Assembly (NCBI RefSeq): GCF_029946185.1
Contig: NZ_JAQSEA010000147.1
Span: forward strand, 1 to 38,228
Source: Prosthecobacter sp.
Lineage (GTDB): Bacteria > Verrucomicrobiota > Verrucomicrobiia > Verrucomicrobiales > Verrucomicrobiaceae
Reading direction: 5' to 3'
DNA length: 38,228 bases
Part shown: one piece after another, positions 24,079-32,141 of the stretch
How the letters are laid out: each line of letters begins with the position of its first letter
Position numbering within the stretch: position 1 is the stretch's first letter
Translations under genes and position numbers: made by a program
The notes under the pieces: model-generated
The model's database searches: none
What the model was told of the DNA's origin: nothing
Seen by the model: only the letters and a program-made list of their open reading frames with translations

Positions 24079-24142
24079 GGTGGTCACGCTGAACTTCCAC
24101 GAGAACTATGCCGGGTAGGAATGGCGCTCAGTTATGGCAGGT

Positions 24143-24250
24143 TGTCGTACGTCGCGTTCACCAGCAGCGTCTGCAATGCCTGCCGCGAGGAGAGCGTGCC
24201 GCCAGCACAAAACTCACGATGGACTCCCTTAACCGAGCTCATTCGCGCCT
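24143..24250. repeat. Degenerate copy of a dispersed intergenic repeat
   Basis: The stretch from CCAGCAGCGTCTGCAATG (24161) through AGAGCGTGCCGCCAGC (24191-24206) to CTTAACCG (24228-24235) lines up over about 90 bases with 33886-33975. The hairpins at the left end of the longer copy are missing here. No coding function is evident. Confidence 0.7.
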
Positions 24251-24388
24251 ATGGCATGGCACAATCAATAGTCCTCGGAGCCGGTCAGCTCCCACGCACA
24301 AAAATCCGTGTCTGCGTGGTGACAGACTACAGCACAGGTCTTTTCAATCAGCCGCCGGGTCGTGGTGAGCCTACCACCCAGTCATGGA

Positions 24389-24484
24389 TCAACCATGGGT
24401 CTTGCGTCCCGTAGGCAGAGGCTTGGGCTTTTCCTTCTTCGGCTTTTTGACTTCCTTTTTGTGAGCGTTGTTGCCTTTGGCCAT
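24389..24484 (-). CDS. Small lysine-rich protein (31 residues)
   Basis: The frame from ATG 24484 to TGA 24389 encodes 31 residues starting MAKGNNAHKKEVKKPKKEK and ending PTGRKTHG. About a third of the residues are Lys or Arg and there is no hydrophobic segment. Very short proteins with a similar MAKGNN...KKE...KKPKK pattern occur in many bacteria, to my knowledge without an assigned role. The basic composition suggests binding to nucleic acid or ribosomes, which is inference. There is no Shine-Dalgarno site. It stands alone between the repeat copy and the kinase promoter region. It is too short for usual gene-finding cut-offs and may be missing from standard annotation. Confidence 0.65.
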   Translation of the reverse strand: MAKGNNAHKKEVKKPKKEKPKPLPTGRKTHG

Positions 24485-24849
24485 AATAATGTGCGTGTTG
24501 TTGGAATGCACCCAAAGTGTGGCTTAGGCGCATGCATCTGGCAAGACTAGGCTGGCGACATTTTGAGATGTCATGTTAAAAGGTGAACCTTTGTCCGGAA
24601 GGCCACGACACGACCTAGGATGGTTTTCGAGAATGGCGACATTGCTCAACTGTGCCGGATGAATTCACCTAAGAACAGGGGGTCAAACTTGCGCATTGCT
24701 TGTTGCAATGACTGGCTCAAAATAGATGCATCGCTCATGACACAATAATCTGCGCGCTCAGTCATGAAGATGCCTCTACAACCACAATGCCCAGGTGCCT
24801 TCCTGGCCTGGCAGAGGCGTGAGTTGGACATGAAAGAGGACATCGAGAA
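24485..24849. other. Intergenic stretch before the kinase operon
   Basis: I see no supportable gene. A 39-residue minus-strand frame (24646-24764) has no recognisable features. The stretch holds a notable inverted repeat at 24728-24773, listed separately. The promoter of the kinase operon must lie here, but no clear -35/-10 pair stands out. Confidence 0.4.
24728..24773. repeat. Two-part inverted repeat upstream of the kinase operon
   Basis: GCATC (24728-24732) and TCATGAC (24735-24741) pair with GTCATGA (24761-24767) and GATGC (24769-24773), giving 12 base pairs around a 19-base loop. It ends 76 bases before the start codon of the histidine kinase. It could be a regulator-binding site or an RNA hairpin; there is no T-run. 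Confidence 0.65.
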
Positions 24850-27057
24850 ATGAAACTCATGTGCTGGATGCCACCATGGTCTGCGGTAGTGCTTCCTTTG
24901 GCGGCGCTCGGTGCCCAATGGCTCTGCTGGTCCTGGCTCCAGCCAATGGTGTGGTTCTTGTTTTACCCAGCCGTTTTCTTCAGTTCCTGGATCGGTGGCC
25001 AGCGCAGCGGATTGTGGGCCACCCTCATTTCCACGTTGCTGGTGCTGTGTTTTTTCATTGTTCAGCTTCCCGGCATCGAAAGCAGGCCTGCTCATGTTCT
25101 GCTCTCCATGGCAGTGTTCAATGGCATGGGCGTGCTGGTGAGCCTGCTGCATGGCCAGTGGCAAAAATCGACACAGGTGCAGGCGATGTATGCCGCCATC
25201 GTGGACTCGTCCGGGGATGCCATTATCAGCAAGAGTTTGGACAGTATCGTGACCAGTTGGAACGCCGGTGCCGAGAGCATCTTCGGTTATACGGCGGGTG
25301 AGATCATCGGTCGCTCAATCACCCTCCTGATGCCCCCGGGCCGGTTGGATGAAGAAAAGCTCATTTTGAGCCAGATCAAGCGTGGTGAACGAGTGGAGCA
25401 TTTTGAAACCCTCCGGCAGACCAAGGCTGGGCGGTTGATCGATGTGTCAGTGACGGTCTCACCCATTCGCAACACCCTGGGGCAGATCATCGGTGCTTCC
25501 AAGGTGGCGCGTGACATCACCAAGCGTAAACAGGTGGAGGCAGCACTGCGGCAGACCGAGGCGCGTTTCGTCAAAGTCTTTTTTGCGAACCCGGCGGCCA
25601 TCTCCATCACATCGGTTCAAGATGGCCGGTTGATCGAAGTCAATGAACGCTGCTGCCAGTTGTTTGGTCACACACGTGCAGAGTTGATCGGCCAGCCGAC
25701 CTTGGAGCTTGCGCTGTGGGATGATCCTGCAACGCGAACTGTGCTGATGGAGCGTCTGCAAACCCAGGGGTTTGTGCGCGATTATGAAACGCAATTTCGA
25801 CGCAAGGATCGGCAGCAGTTGGATGCGCTCATTTCCATGGAGCTGATTGATTTTCCCGGTGAACGCGAACCCGTTCTGGTTTCGATGTTCACTGACATCA
25901 CCGAGCGCAAGCATGCCGAGGCGGCGTTGCGGGCCAGCGAGGAGTGGCAGCGCCTCATCACCAATCTCGTGCCCTATGCCATCTTCGCCAAAAACGCCGC
26001 TGGCCGTTACATCTTCGCCAACCGTGCACTGGCAGAGACACGCAATATCTCCATTGAGGATATTCTGGGGAAAGACGATTTCGCCTTGGTGTCAGACCCG
26101 GCGCAGGCGGAGGCATACCGGGCGGATGACCGCGCCGTCATCGCGTCTGGCGTCACGAAATTGATTCCTGAGGAACTGAACACAGATTTGTCAGGTCACA
26201 CCCGTGTACTCCAGACCATCAAGATGCCGTTCACGGTGCCTGAAACCGGCGAGCCTGCAGTGTTTGGTGCCTGGGTGGACATCACCGAACGCAAACGCGC
26301 CGAGGAAGAAGTTCTCCGCCTGAATGCAGAACTGGAGCAGCGCGTGATCGTGCGCACCGCGGAGCTTGAAAGCGCTAACAAAGAGCTGGAATCCTTCTCC
26401 TACTCCGTCTCGCACGATCTTCGGGCACCTCTCCGCGCGATGGATGGCTTCTCCCGCGCCGTGCTGGAGGACTATGGCCAGCAACTGCCCGCCGAGGGTC
26501 TGCGCTATTTGCAGACCATCCGCACCGGCGCACAACGCATGGGCAGTTTGATCGACGATCTGCTCAGCTTTTCGCGGCTGAGCCGGGCAACGCTGAGCAA
26601 ACGGACGATCAATGTCACCCAGCTTGTACAGGAAGTCTTCGATGAAATGCTCAGCCAGCGTGAAGGACGGCAGATAGACTTCCGCATCGGCGAGCTATCC
26701 CCCTGCTATGGAGACCCCGCCTTGTTAAGGCAGGTATGGGTCAATCTGCTTTCAAACGCCATTAAGTACACCCAGAAGCGCGAATCAGCCGTCATCGAAA
26801 TCGGCTGCAAGCCGGAGTCACCGACCACCACTTATTTCGTGCGCGACAACGGCACCGGCTTCGACATGCGCTACGCCCACAAGCTCTTTGGCGTATTCCA
26901 GCGCCTGCATCGTGCTGAGGATTACGATGGCACCGGCGTCGGTCTTGCCATCGTTCAGCGCATCATTCACCGCCATGGCGGCAAGGTCTGGGCGGAAGCT
27001 GCGGTGGACCAGGGAGCCACTTTTTATTTCACCCTTGAAGGAGATAACCAATCATGA
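24850..27057 (+). CDS. Membrane sensor histidine kinase with three PAS domains
   Basis: The 735-residue product begins with about four membrane helices (residues 8-100) resembling the DUF4118/KdpD-type sensor segment (FLFYPAVFFSSWIGGQRSG). Three PAS domains follow, at about 113-227, 238-355 and 365-482, each ending in a DITxRK motif. The kinase core has the phospho-accepting histidine in SVSHDLRAPLRAMDGF (His522), the N box at NLLSNAIKYT (about 632), DNGTGFDM (about 666) and GTGVGLAI (about 694). This HisKA type, with a Rcp1-like regulator just downstream, resembles the phytochrome-associated kinase-regulator pairs. No chromophore-binding GAF/PHY domain is present, so light sensing is not implied. 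Its stop codon overlaps the start of the response regulator by 4 bases. Confidence 0.92.
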   Translation: MKLMCWMPPWSAVVLPLAALGAQWLCWSWLQPMVWFLFYPAVFFSSWIGGQRSGLWATLISTLLVLCFFIVQLPGIESRPAHVLLSMAVFNGMGVLVSLLHGQWQKSTQVQAMYAAIVDSSGDAIISKSLDSIVTSWNAGAESIFGYTAGEIIGRSITLLMPPGRLDEEKLILSQIKRGERVEHFETLRQTKAGRLIDVSVTVSPIRNTLGQIIGASKVARDITKRKQVEAALRQTEARFVKVFFANPAAISITSVQDGRLIEVNERCCQLFGHTRAELIGQPTLELALWDDPATRTVLMERLQTQGFVRDYETQFRRKDRQQLDALISMELIDFPGEREPVLVSMFTDITERKHAEAALRASEEWQRLITNLVPYAIFAKNAAGRYIFANRALAETRNISIEDILGKDDFALVSDPAQAEAYRADDRAVIASGVTKLIPEELNTDLSGHTRVLQTIKMPFTVPETGEPAVFGAWVDITERKRAEEEVLRLNAELEQRVIVRTAELESANKELESFSYSVSHDLRAPLRAMDGFSRAVLEDYGQQLPAEGLRYLQTIRTGAQRMGSLIDDLLSFSRLSRATLSKRTINVTQLVQEVFDEMLSQREGRQIDFRIGELSPCYGDPALLRQVWVNLLSNAIKYTQKRESAVIEIGCKPESPTTTYFVRDNGTGFDMRYAHKLFGVFQRLHRAEDYDGTGVGLAIVQRIIHRHGGKVWAEAAVDQGATFYFTLEGDNQS

Positions 27058-27506
27058 ACACATCACACATCATCGAAATTCTGCTGGTCGAGGACAGCCT
27101 CGAAGATCTTGAACTCACACAGCGCGCTCTGCGCAACGCCAACCTCGGCAATCATATCCAGGTGGCCCGGGATGGGGCCGAGGCGATGGACTTCATCTTT
27201 TGCGAAGGGGAGCACATCGGGCGGAAGATCGAAGACACCCCCAAGCTGATCCTGCTCGATCTAAAACTGCCCAAAGTGGACGGGCTGGAGGTGCTGGAGC
27301 GCATCAAAACCGATCCGCGTACCAAGCACATTCCCGTCGTCGTCCTCACCTCCTCCAAGGAGCAGGTCGATGTCGTCAAAAGCTATCAACTGGGCGTCAA
27401 CAGTTACATCGTCAAGCCGGTGAACTTCGAGGGCTTCACCGCTGCGGTGCAGGAGCTGGGCATGTACTGGCTGCTGCTCAATCAACCTCCCAAACTCGAC
27501 AAATAG
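27054..27506 (+). CDS. Single-domain response regulator (Rcp1-like)
   Basis: The 150-residue product is a receiver domain alone. It begins with the acidic pocket ILLVEDSLEDLEL, has the phospho-accepting aspartate in LILLDLKLPKVDGLEVL (about residue 68), TSSKEQVD for the switch threonine/serine, and SYIVKPVNFEGF with the conserved lysine. The extended alpha4 region and the C-terminal YWLLLNQPP tail are typical of Rcp1 regulators of phytochrome-like kinases. There is no DNA-binding output. The start overlaps the kinase stop (ATGA), and the hybrid kinase begins 1 base after its stop. It probably shuttles phosphate between the two kinases or to an unseen phosphotransferase. Confidence 0.93.
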   Translation: MNTSHIIEILLVEDSLEDLELTQRALRNANLGNHIQVARDGAEAMDFIFCEGEHIGRKIEDTPKLILLDLKLPKVDGLEVLERIKTDPRTKHIPVVVLTSSKEQVDVVKSYQLGVNSYIVKPVNFEGFTAAVQELGMYWLLLNQPPKLDK

Positions 27507-27507
27507 C

Positions 27508-30500
27508 ATGACCCAGCCGTTACGAGTTCTGTTGGCGGAAGACAATCCCAACGACAGCGAGTTGGTGCTGCGTGCGCTGCGCCAGGCTGGTTTTGATCCC
27601 GACTGGCATCGTGTCGAAACGGAGCAGGACTTTCTGGAGCGGCTGACGCCCGACCTCGACATCATCCTCTCAGACTATGACATGCCGGAGTTCAACGGCC
27701 CGCATGCCTTGGAGCTGCTCCAGCACAGCGGCATGGACATTCCTTTCATCATCATCTCCGGCACCATCGGCGAAGATGTGGCTGTGGAAATGATGCGGCT
27801 GGGGGCCACCGATTACCTGCTCAAAGACCGCCTTACCAGGCTCGGCATCGCGGTAAGACAAGCCATGGCTCAGGGGCAGTTGCGCCGGGAACGCGTCAAA
27901 GCCGCCGAGGCGCAGAAGCTGAACGAGCAGGAACTGCGGAATTTGACGACCGAATTAAAAGTCGAACGCTCGCACCTGACCGCCGCGCAGGCAGTGGCCA
28001 AGATGGGCAGCTGGGACACCGATCTCTCCACGCTGGATGCGGTCTGGTCTGCCGAGACCTATCGCATTTTTGAAATCGAACCCGAACTCTATCAGCCGAC
28101 GCACCAGTCTTTTTTGGAACTCGTGCATCCAGACGACCGCGCGGCGGTGGACCTCGCTTTCAATCAGTCCTTCGATCAGCATTCCGTAAACTCGCTCGAA
28201 CACCGGCTCCTGATGCCCGACGGCCGGATCAAGTTCGTCGAAGAGCAGTGGCAGGTCTTTCATGATTTGCAGGGCAGGCCGCTCCGCGTGCTCGGCACCT
28301 GCCGGGACATCACCGAACGCAAACACGCGGAAGCGGAACTCCGCTGGAAGACAGCGTTTCTCGAAGCCCAGGTAAGAGCCTCCATCGATGGCATCATTGT
28401 CGTGGATCAGCAGGGCAGGCAGATTCTGCAAAACCAGAGGTTGGTTGAAATTTTTCAAATCCCCCAGCCAATCGCAGACAACAACGATGATGAAAGCCAG
28501 CTCCAGTGGGTGATGTCGATGGTCTCCAGCCCTGAAGCGTTTATTGAGAGAGTCAGGCATCTGTATGCCCACCCGGATGAAGTCGGTCGTGACGAAGTTG
28601 AACTGAAGAATGGCACGGTGCTAGACCGCTACTCTTCTCCTGTCGTCGGCAGCGACGGCCAGTATTATGGCAGAATCTGGACTTTCCGTGACATCACCGA
28701 GAACAAGAGAGCCGCCGTCGCCTTGCTGGAGTCCAAACGTTTCCTGCAGTCCGCGCTCAATGCCCTCACCTCCCACATCGCAATTTTGGACGAGCATGGA
28801 GTCATCCTTGAAGTCAATGACGCCTGGAATCGCTTTGCCGCCGACAACGACTTCAAGGGCCATCAGTATGGCGTGGGTGACAACTATCTCACGCTTTGTG
28901 ACGCCTCCTCCGGCGCCTTCTCCGAAGAAGCTCCGGTGGTCGCGGCTGGAATACGCGCCGTCATGGCCGGAACTCAGCATGAATTCCACATGGAATACCC
29001 CTGTCACAGTCGGCAGGAGCAGCGCTGGTTCGTCGTGCGCATCACCCATTTCGGCAGCGCGGGGCCGCTGCGCGTGGTCATGGCACATGAAAACATCACC
29101 GAGCGCAAGCTGGCCGAGGATGCGCTGCGGGAGAGCGAGGAACGCTTCCGCCAGATTGCGGAAAACATTCAGGAAGTCTTCTTCATCCGGGACATCGCAA
29201 CGCTGCAGGTGCTTTACATCAGCCCGGCCTATGAGCAGATCTGGGGCCGCTCCTGCGCAAGTCTGCAGGACACCCCGCAAAACTGGCACGAGGCGATCCA
29301 TCCGGATGACAAGGCCCGGGTGCTGCAGACAGCCATCATGCGGCCGACGGACAGCGCCTACGACGAGGAGTTCCGCGTCATCCGGCCGGATGGATCCCTG
29401 CGGTGGGTGCGCAGCCGCGCCTTTCCCGTGCGCAATGCCGCTGGAGAAGTTTACCGCGTGGTCGGTGTGGCGCAGGACATCACCGAACGCAAACTTTCCA
29501 GTGATCAGCTGCGTGAGCAGGCCTCGTTGCTCGACAAGGCTCGCGATGCCATCCTGGTGCGGCACCTCGATCACGGCATCACCTACTGGAACAAGAGCGC
29601 TGAAATCCTCTACGGCTGGACTGCTGAAGAGGTCAAAGGTCGCCAGGCGGCTGATCTCCTGTTTCGAGATTTTCCCGCTTACGAGGCCGCCGTTGCCATC
29701 GCTTTAAGCAAAGGAGAGTGGTCCGGTGAAATCCAGCAGGTCACCAAATCAGGAGCCACCATTTTAATCGAGGCGCACTGGACGCTGATGCGGGATGATG
29801 CGGGCCGGCCGCAGTCGGTGCTCGCCATCAACAGCGACATCACTGAGAAAAAGAAAATGGAGCAGCAGTTCCTTCGCGCCCAGCGCATGGAAAGCATCGG
29901 CACTCTGGCCGGCGGCATCGCCCACGATCTCAACAACGTGCTCGCCCCGATCCTCATGTCGATTGAGTTGCTGCGCCTGACCAGCCGCGATGAACGCGCC
30001 AAGTCGGTGCTCACGACCATCGAAACCAGCGCCAAGCGTGGTGCCGACATGGTGAAGCAGATCCTTTCCTTTGCACGCGGCGTGGAAGGCCAGCGCATGG
30101 TCATCAATGTCAGGAATATCATCCAGGACATGCAGCACCTCGTGCAGGACACCTTCCCGAAGGAGATTGTCTTTCGTGCGGAGCTGGACCGGGATCTGCC
30201 GCTGTTTTCAGGGGATCACACCCAGGTGCATCAGGTTCTGCTGAACCTCTGCGTCAACGCCCGCGATGCCATGCCCAATGGCGGCATGCTCACCGTCAAC
30301 GCCACCAGCCTGCAAGTGGACGAAAACTACGCCGGCATGAACCCCGGCTCCGTCCCGGGGCGGTACCTCAAGGTCCAGGTGACGGACACCGGCACCGGCA
30401 TCCCCCAGGAGGTGGTGGACAAGATTTTTGATCCCTTTTTCACCACCAAAGAGCAGGGCAAAGGCACCGGTCTGGGGCTCTCCACCGTGTTATCCATCGT

Positions 30501-31008
30501 CAAAAGCCACGGCGGCTTCCTCAATGTGTACAGCGAGCCCGGCAACGGTACCACCTTCAGCATCTGCTTTCCTGCCCTGGATGCGCCAGAAGGTGTGGCT
30601 GCGAAAGTGCAGGAAGACACGCACTCACGCGGCAAGGGCGAGATGATCCTCATCGTGGATGATGAAGAATCTGTTCGCACCATCACCCAGCAGACGCTGG
30701 AAACGTACGGCTACCGTGTGCTGACCGCAGCGGACGGTACTGAGGCGGTGGCGCTTTATTCCATCCATCGCACGGCCATCGACGTTGTGGTGACAGACAT
30801 GATGATGCCCGTCATGGGTGGCCAGGCCACCATCCAGGTGCTCCAACGGCTCAATCCCGCTGTCAAAATCATCGCCGCCAGTGGCCTCACCAACGATGGC
30901 AGTGCTGCCCGCGCCACCGGCATGGGGGTGAAGCACTTTCTACCCAAGCCCTTCACCGCCCAGACCATTCTGACAGCGCTACGGCAGGTTCTCAGCGAAA
31001 CCGTCTAG
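27508..31008 (+). CDS. Hybrid histidine kinase: REC, five PAS, HisKA, HATPase, REC
   Basis: The 1166-residue product is soluble, with no membrane segment. An N-terminal receiver (LLAEDNPNDSELV, phospho-Asp56 in ILSDYDMPEF) is followed by about five PAS domains between residues 155 and 795, each ending in a DITERK-like motif (for example at about 267, 395 and 660). The kinase core has His806 in GGIAHDLNNVLAPI, an N box NLCVNARDAMPNGG (about 913) and GTGLGLST. A second receiver at the C terminus holds Asp1097 in VVVTDMMMPVMGG. The two receivers suggest input from the upstream kinase and output through the C-terminal one. It is the last gene of the operon and is convergent with the metallopeptidase gene, with only 9 bases between stop codons. 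Confidence 0.93.
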   Translation: MTQPLRVLLAEDNPNDSELVLRALRQAGFDPDWHRVETEQDFLERLTPDLDIILSDYDMPEFNGPHALELLQHSGMDIPFIIISGTIGEDVAVEMMRLGATDYLLKDRLTRLGIAVRQAMAQGQLRRERVKAAEAQKLNEQELRNLTTELKVERSHLTAAQAVAKMGSWDTDLSTLDAVWSAETYRIFEIEPELYQPTHQSFLELVHPDDRAAVDLAFNQSFDQHSVNSLEHRLLMPDGRIKFVEEQWQVFHDLQGRPLRVLGTCRDITERKHAEAELRWKTAFLEAQVRASIDGIIVVDQQGRQILQNQRLVEIFQIPQPIADNNDDESQLQWVMSMVSSPEAFIERVRHLYAHPDEVGRDEVELKNGTVLDRYSSPVVGSDGQYYGRIWTFRDITENKRAAVALLESKRFLQSALNALTSHIAILDEHGVILEVNDAWNRFAADNDFKGHQYGVGDNYLTLCDASSGAFSEEAPVVAAGIRAVMAGTQHEFHMEYPCHSRQEQRWFVVRITHFGSAGPLRVVMAHENITERKLAEDALRESEERFRQIAENIQEVFFIRDIATLQVLYISPAYEQIWGRSCASLQDTPQNWHEAIHPDDKARVLQTAIMRPTDSAYDEEFRVIRPDGSLRWVRSRAFPVRNAAGEVYRVVGVAQDITERKLSSDQLREQASLLDKARDAILVRHLDHGITYWNKSAEILYGWTAEEVKGRQAADLLFRDFPAYEAAVAIALSKGEWSGEIQQVTKSGATILIEAHWTLMRDDAGRPQSVLAINSDITEKKKMEQQFLRAQRMESIGTLAGGIAHDLNNVLAPILMSIELLRLTSRDERAKSVLTTIETSAKRGADMVKQILSFARGVEGQRMVINVRNIIQDMQHLVQDTFPKEIVFRAELDRDLPLFSGDHTQVHQVLLNLCVNARDAMPNGGMLTVNATSLQVDENYAGMNPGSVPGRYLKVQVTDTGTGIPQEVVDKIFDPFFTTKEQGKGTGLGLSTVLSIVKSHGGFLNVYSEPGNGTTFSICFPALDAPEGVAAKVQEDTHSRGKGEMILIVDDEESVRTITQQTLETYGYRVLTAADGTEAVALYSIHRTAIDVVVTDMMMPVMGGQATIQVLQRLNPAVKIIAASGLTNDGSAARATGMGVKHFLPKPFTAQTILTALRQVLSETV

Positions 31009-31017
31009 AACCCATCC

Positions 31018-32094
31018 TCACGCCTCGCCGGTTTTCCTGCATCCCAGTCCCCAGACCTGCGCATAATGATGCGCCAGCCGCAGCTTCTGGGCGGCTTTCA
31101 CCGAAATCACAAAGGGGTACAGCGACGGTTCACCAAGGCTGGATGCGATCTCGTTAAGCACCGTGGAAAGGCACATCCAGCGCTGCAACCAGGCGAGAAA
31201 TTCCCCATCCTCAGCGGAGCTGGAAGACAGCATGGCCGGCAGTTCTCCCGACTCCACCGGCAGAATGACGAGCGGCAGCGCGATGAACTGCACCTGGATG
31301 CCCAGGCTCTCGCAGGTCTCCAGTCCGTCAATGATTTGCAAATAATGAGCCCACGTCTCCGCCCAGTCCTCCCACGGATGCGAGGACGCATACGCCGTGA
31401 TGTAATTCTGCCCCCAATCCCCTGGAGCACCATTTTGATAATAGGTGCCGAGCGCCGCCGCGTAGTCGATCCACTCATCCCCGAAGCGTTCACGAAACGC
31501 GAGCCGCAGGGGATCATCCCAACCCAGTTCCGACAGTTGCCTCTGCCAGAGGTAGTGTGCACTTTCATGGCGGAAATGCCCCAGCAAGGTGCGGCTGCTT
31601 TCACCGAGTTGCTGCCGGTTGAACTGGCGGTAGCTGTCATCCGCCTCTTCAAGGTTCACCGTGATCACCCCATTGAGATGGCCCGTCGTTACCGTCGGGT
31701 TGGACAGCGTGCTGACGATGTCAAAAGCCAGCCCGTCCTTGGGATCATCCTTCTTCGAGGGCAGGCCGATGCCAAGTCGCAGCAGGGTGTAGATCAGCCG
31801 CCGCTTTGCCATCTCCATGCGCGCCCAGAGCATGCGGTTCCGGTCCGCGCTTAGATCGGGGATCGTACGGTTCATTCGGCAGGCAAGGCAAAGCACTGCA
31901 GTGGCGCTGGCAGGCAGCAGCCAGTTGCAGACGTTGTGTTTCACGCCATTTTGGCAGCGCTTCATGGTGCTGTCGGCTCGTACGCGCTTCATCGCACCTA
32001 GTTGCGGATCATATCCCACATCGCTGCTGCACTTCAAACAGCGTGAGCTGCCGAAGAAAAGCGCATTGCCGCACTCACAGGTAAATCGTTGCAT
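31018..32094 (-). CDS. Zinc-ribbon putative zinc metallopeptidase
   Basis: The 358-residue product starts with a zinc ribbon (MQRFTCECGNALFFGSSRCLKC; Cys6, Cys8, Cys19, Cys22), with further cysteines to about residue 72. A metallopeptidase-like domain follows. The HExxH motif lies in GHFRHESAHYLW (His176, Glu177, His180), and SSHPWEDWAETWAHYL downstream may supply the third ligand. This matches the putative zinc-binding peptidase family with an N-terminal zinc-ribbon_6 domain. No signal peptide is present. A GGAG site about 10 bases upstream supports the start at 32094. It follows the serine hydrolase gene by 47 bases on the same strand. The substrate is unknown. Confidence 0.88.
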   Translation of the reverse strand: MQRFTCECGNALFFGSSRCLKCSSDVGYDPQLGAMKRVRADSTMKRCQNGVKHNVCNWLLPASATAVLCLACRMNRTIPDLSADRNRMLWARMEMAKRRLIYTLLRLGIGLPSKKDDPKDGLAFDIVSTLSNPTVTTGHLNGVITVNLEEADDSYRQFNRQQLGESSRTLLGHFRHESAHYLWQRQLSELGWDDPLRLAFRERFGDEWIDYAAALGTYYQNGAPGDWGQNYITAYASSHPWEDWAETWAHYLQIIDGLETCESLGIQVQFIALPLVILPVESGELPAMLSSSSAEDGEFLAWLQRWMCLSTVLNEIASSLGEPSLYPFVISVKAAQKLRLAHHYAQVWGLGCRKTGEA

Positions 32095-32141
32095 GAAATG
32101 GATGTCTCCTCGACCCGAATCGAGCACTTGTCATGCGATGT

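Noticed and set aside
24121..24414. A 97-residue plus-strand frame after ahcY
   Set aside because: It starts inside the degenerate repeat, overlaps the 31-residue gene on the other strand and resembles no family.
24646..24764. A 39-residue minus-strand frame beginning MTERADYCVMSD
   Set aside because: It overlaps the inverted repeat and has no domain, membrane segment or ribosome site. It is left as non-coding.
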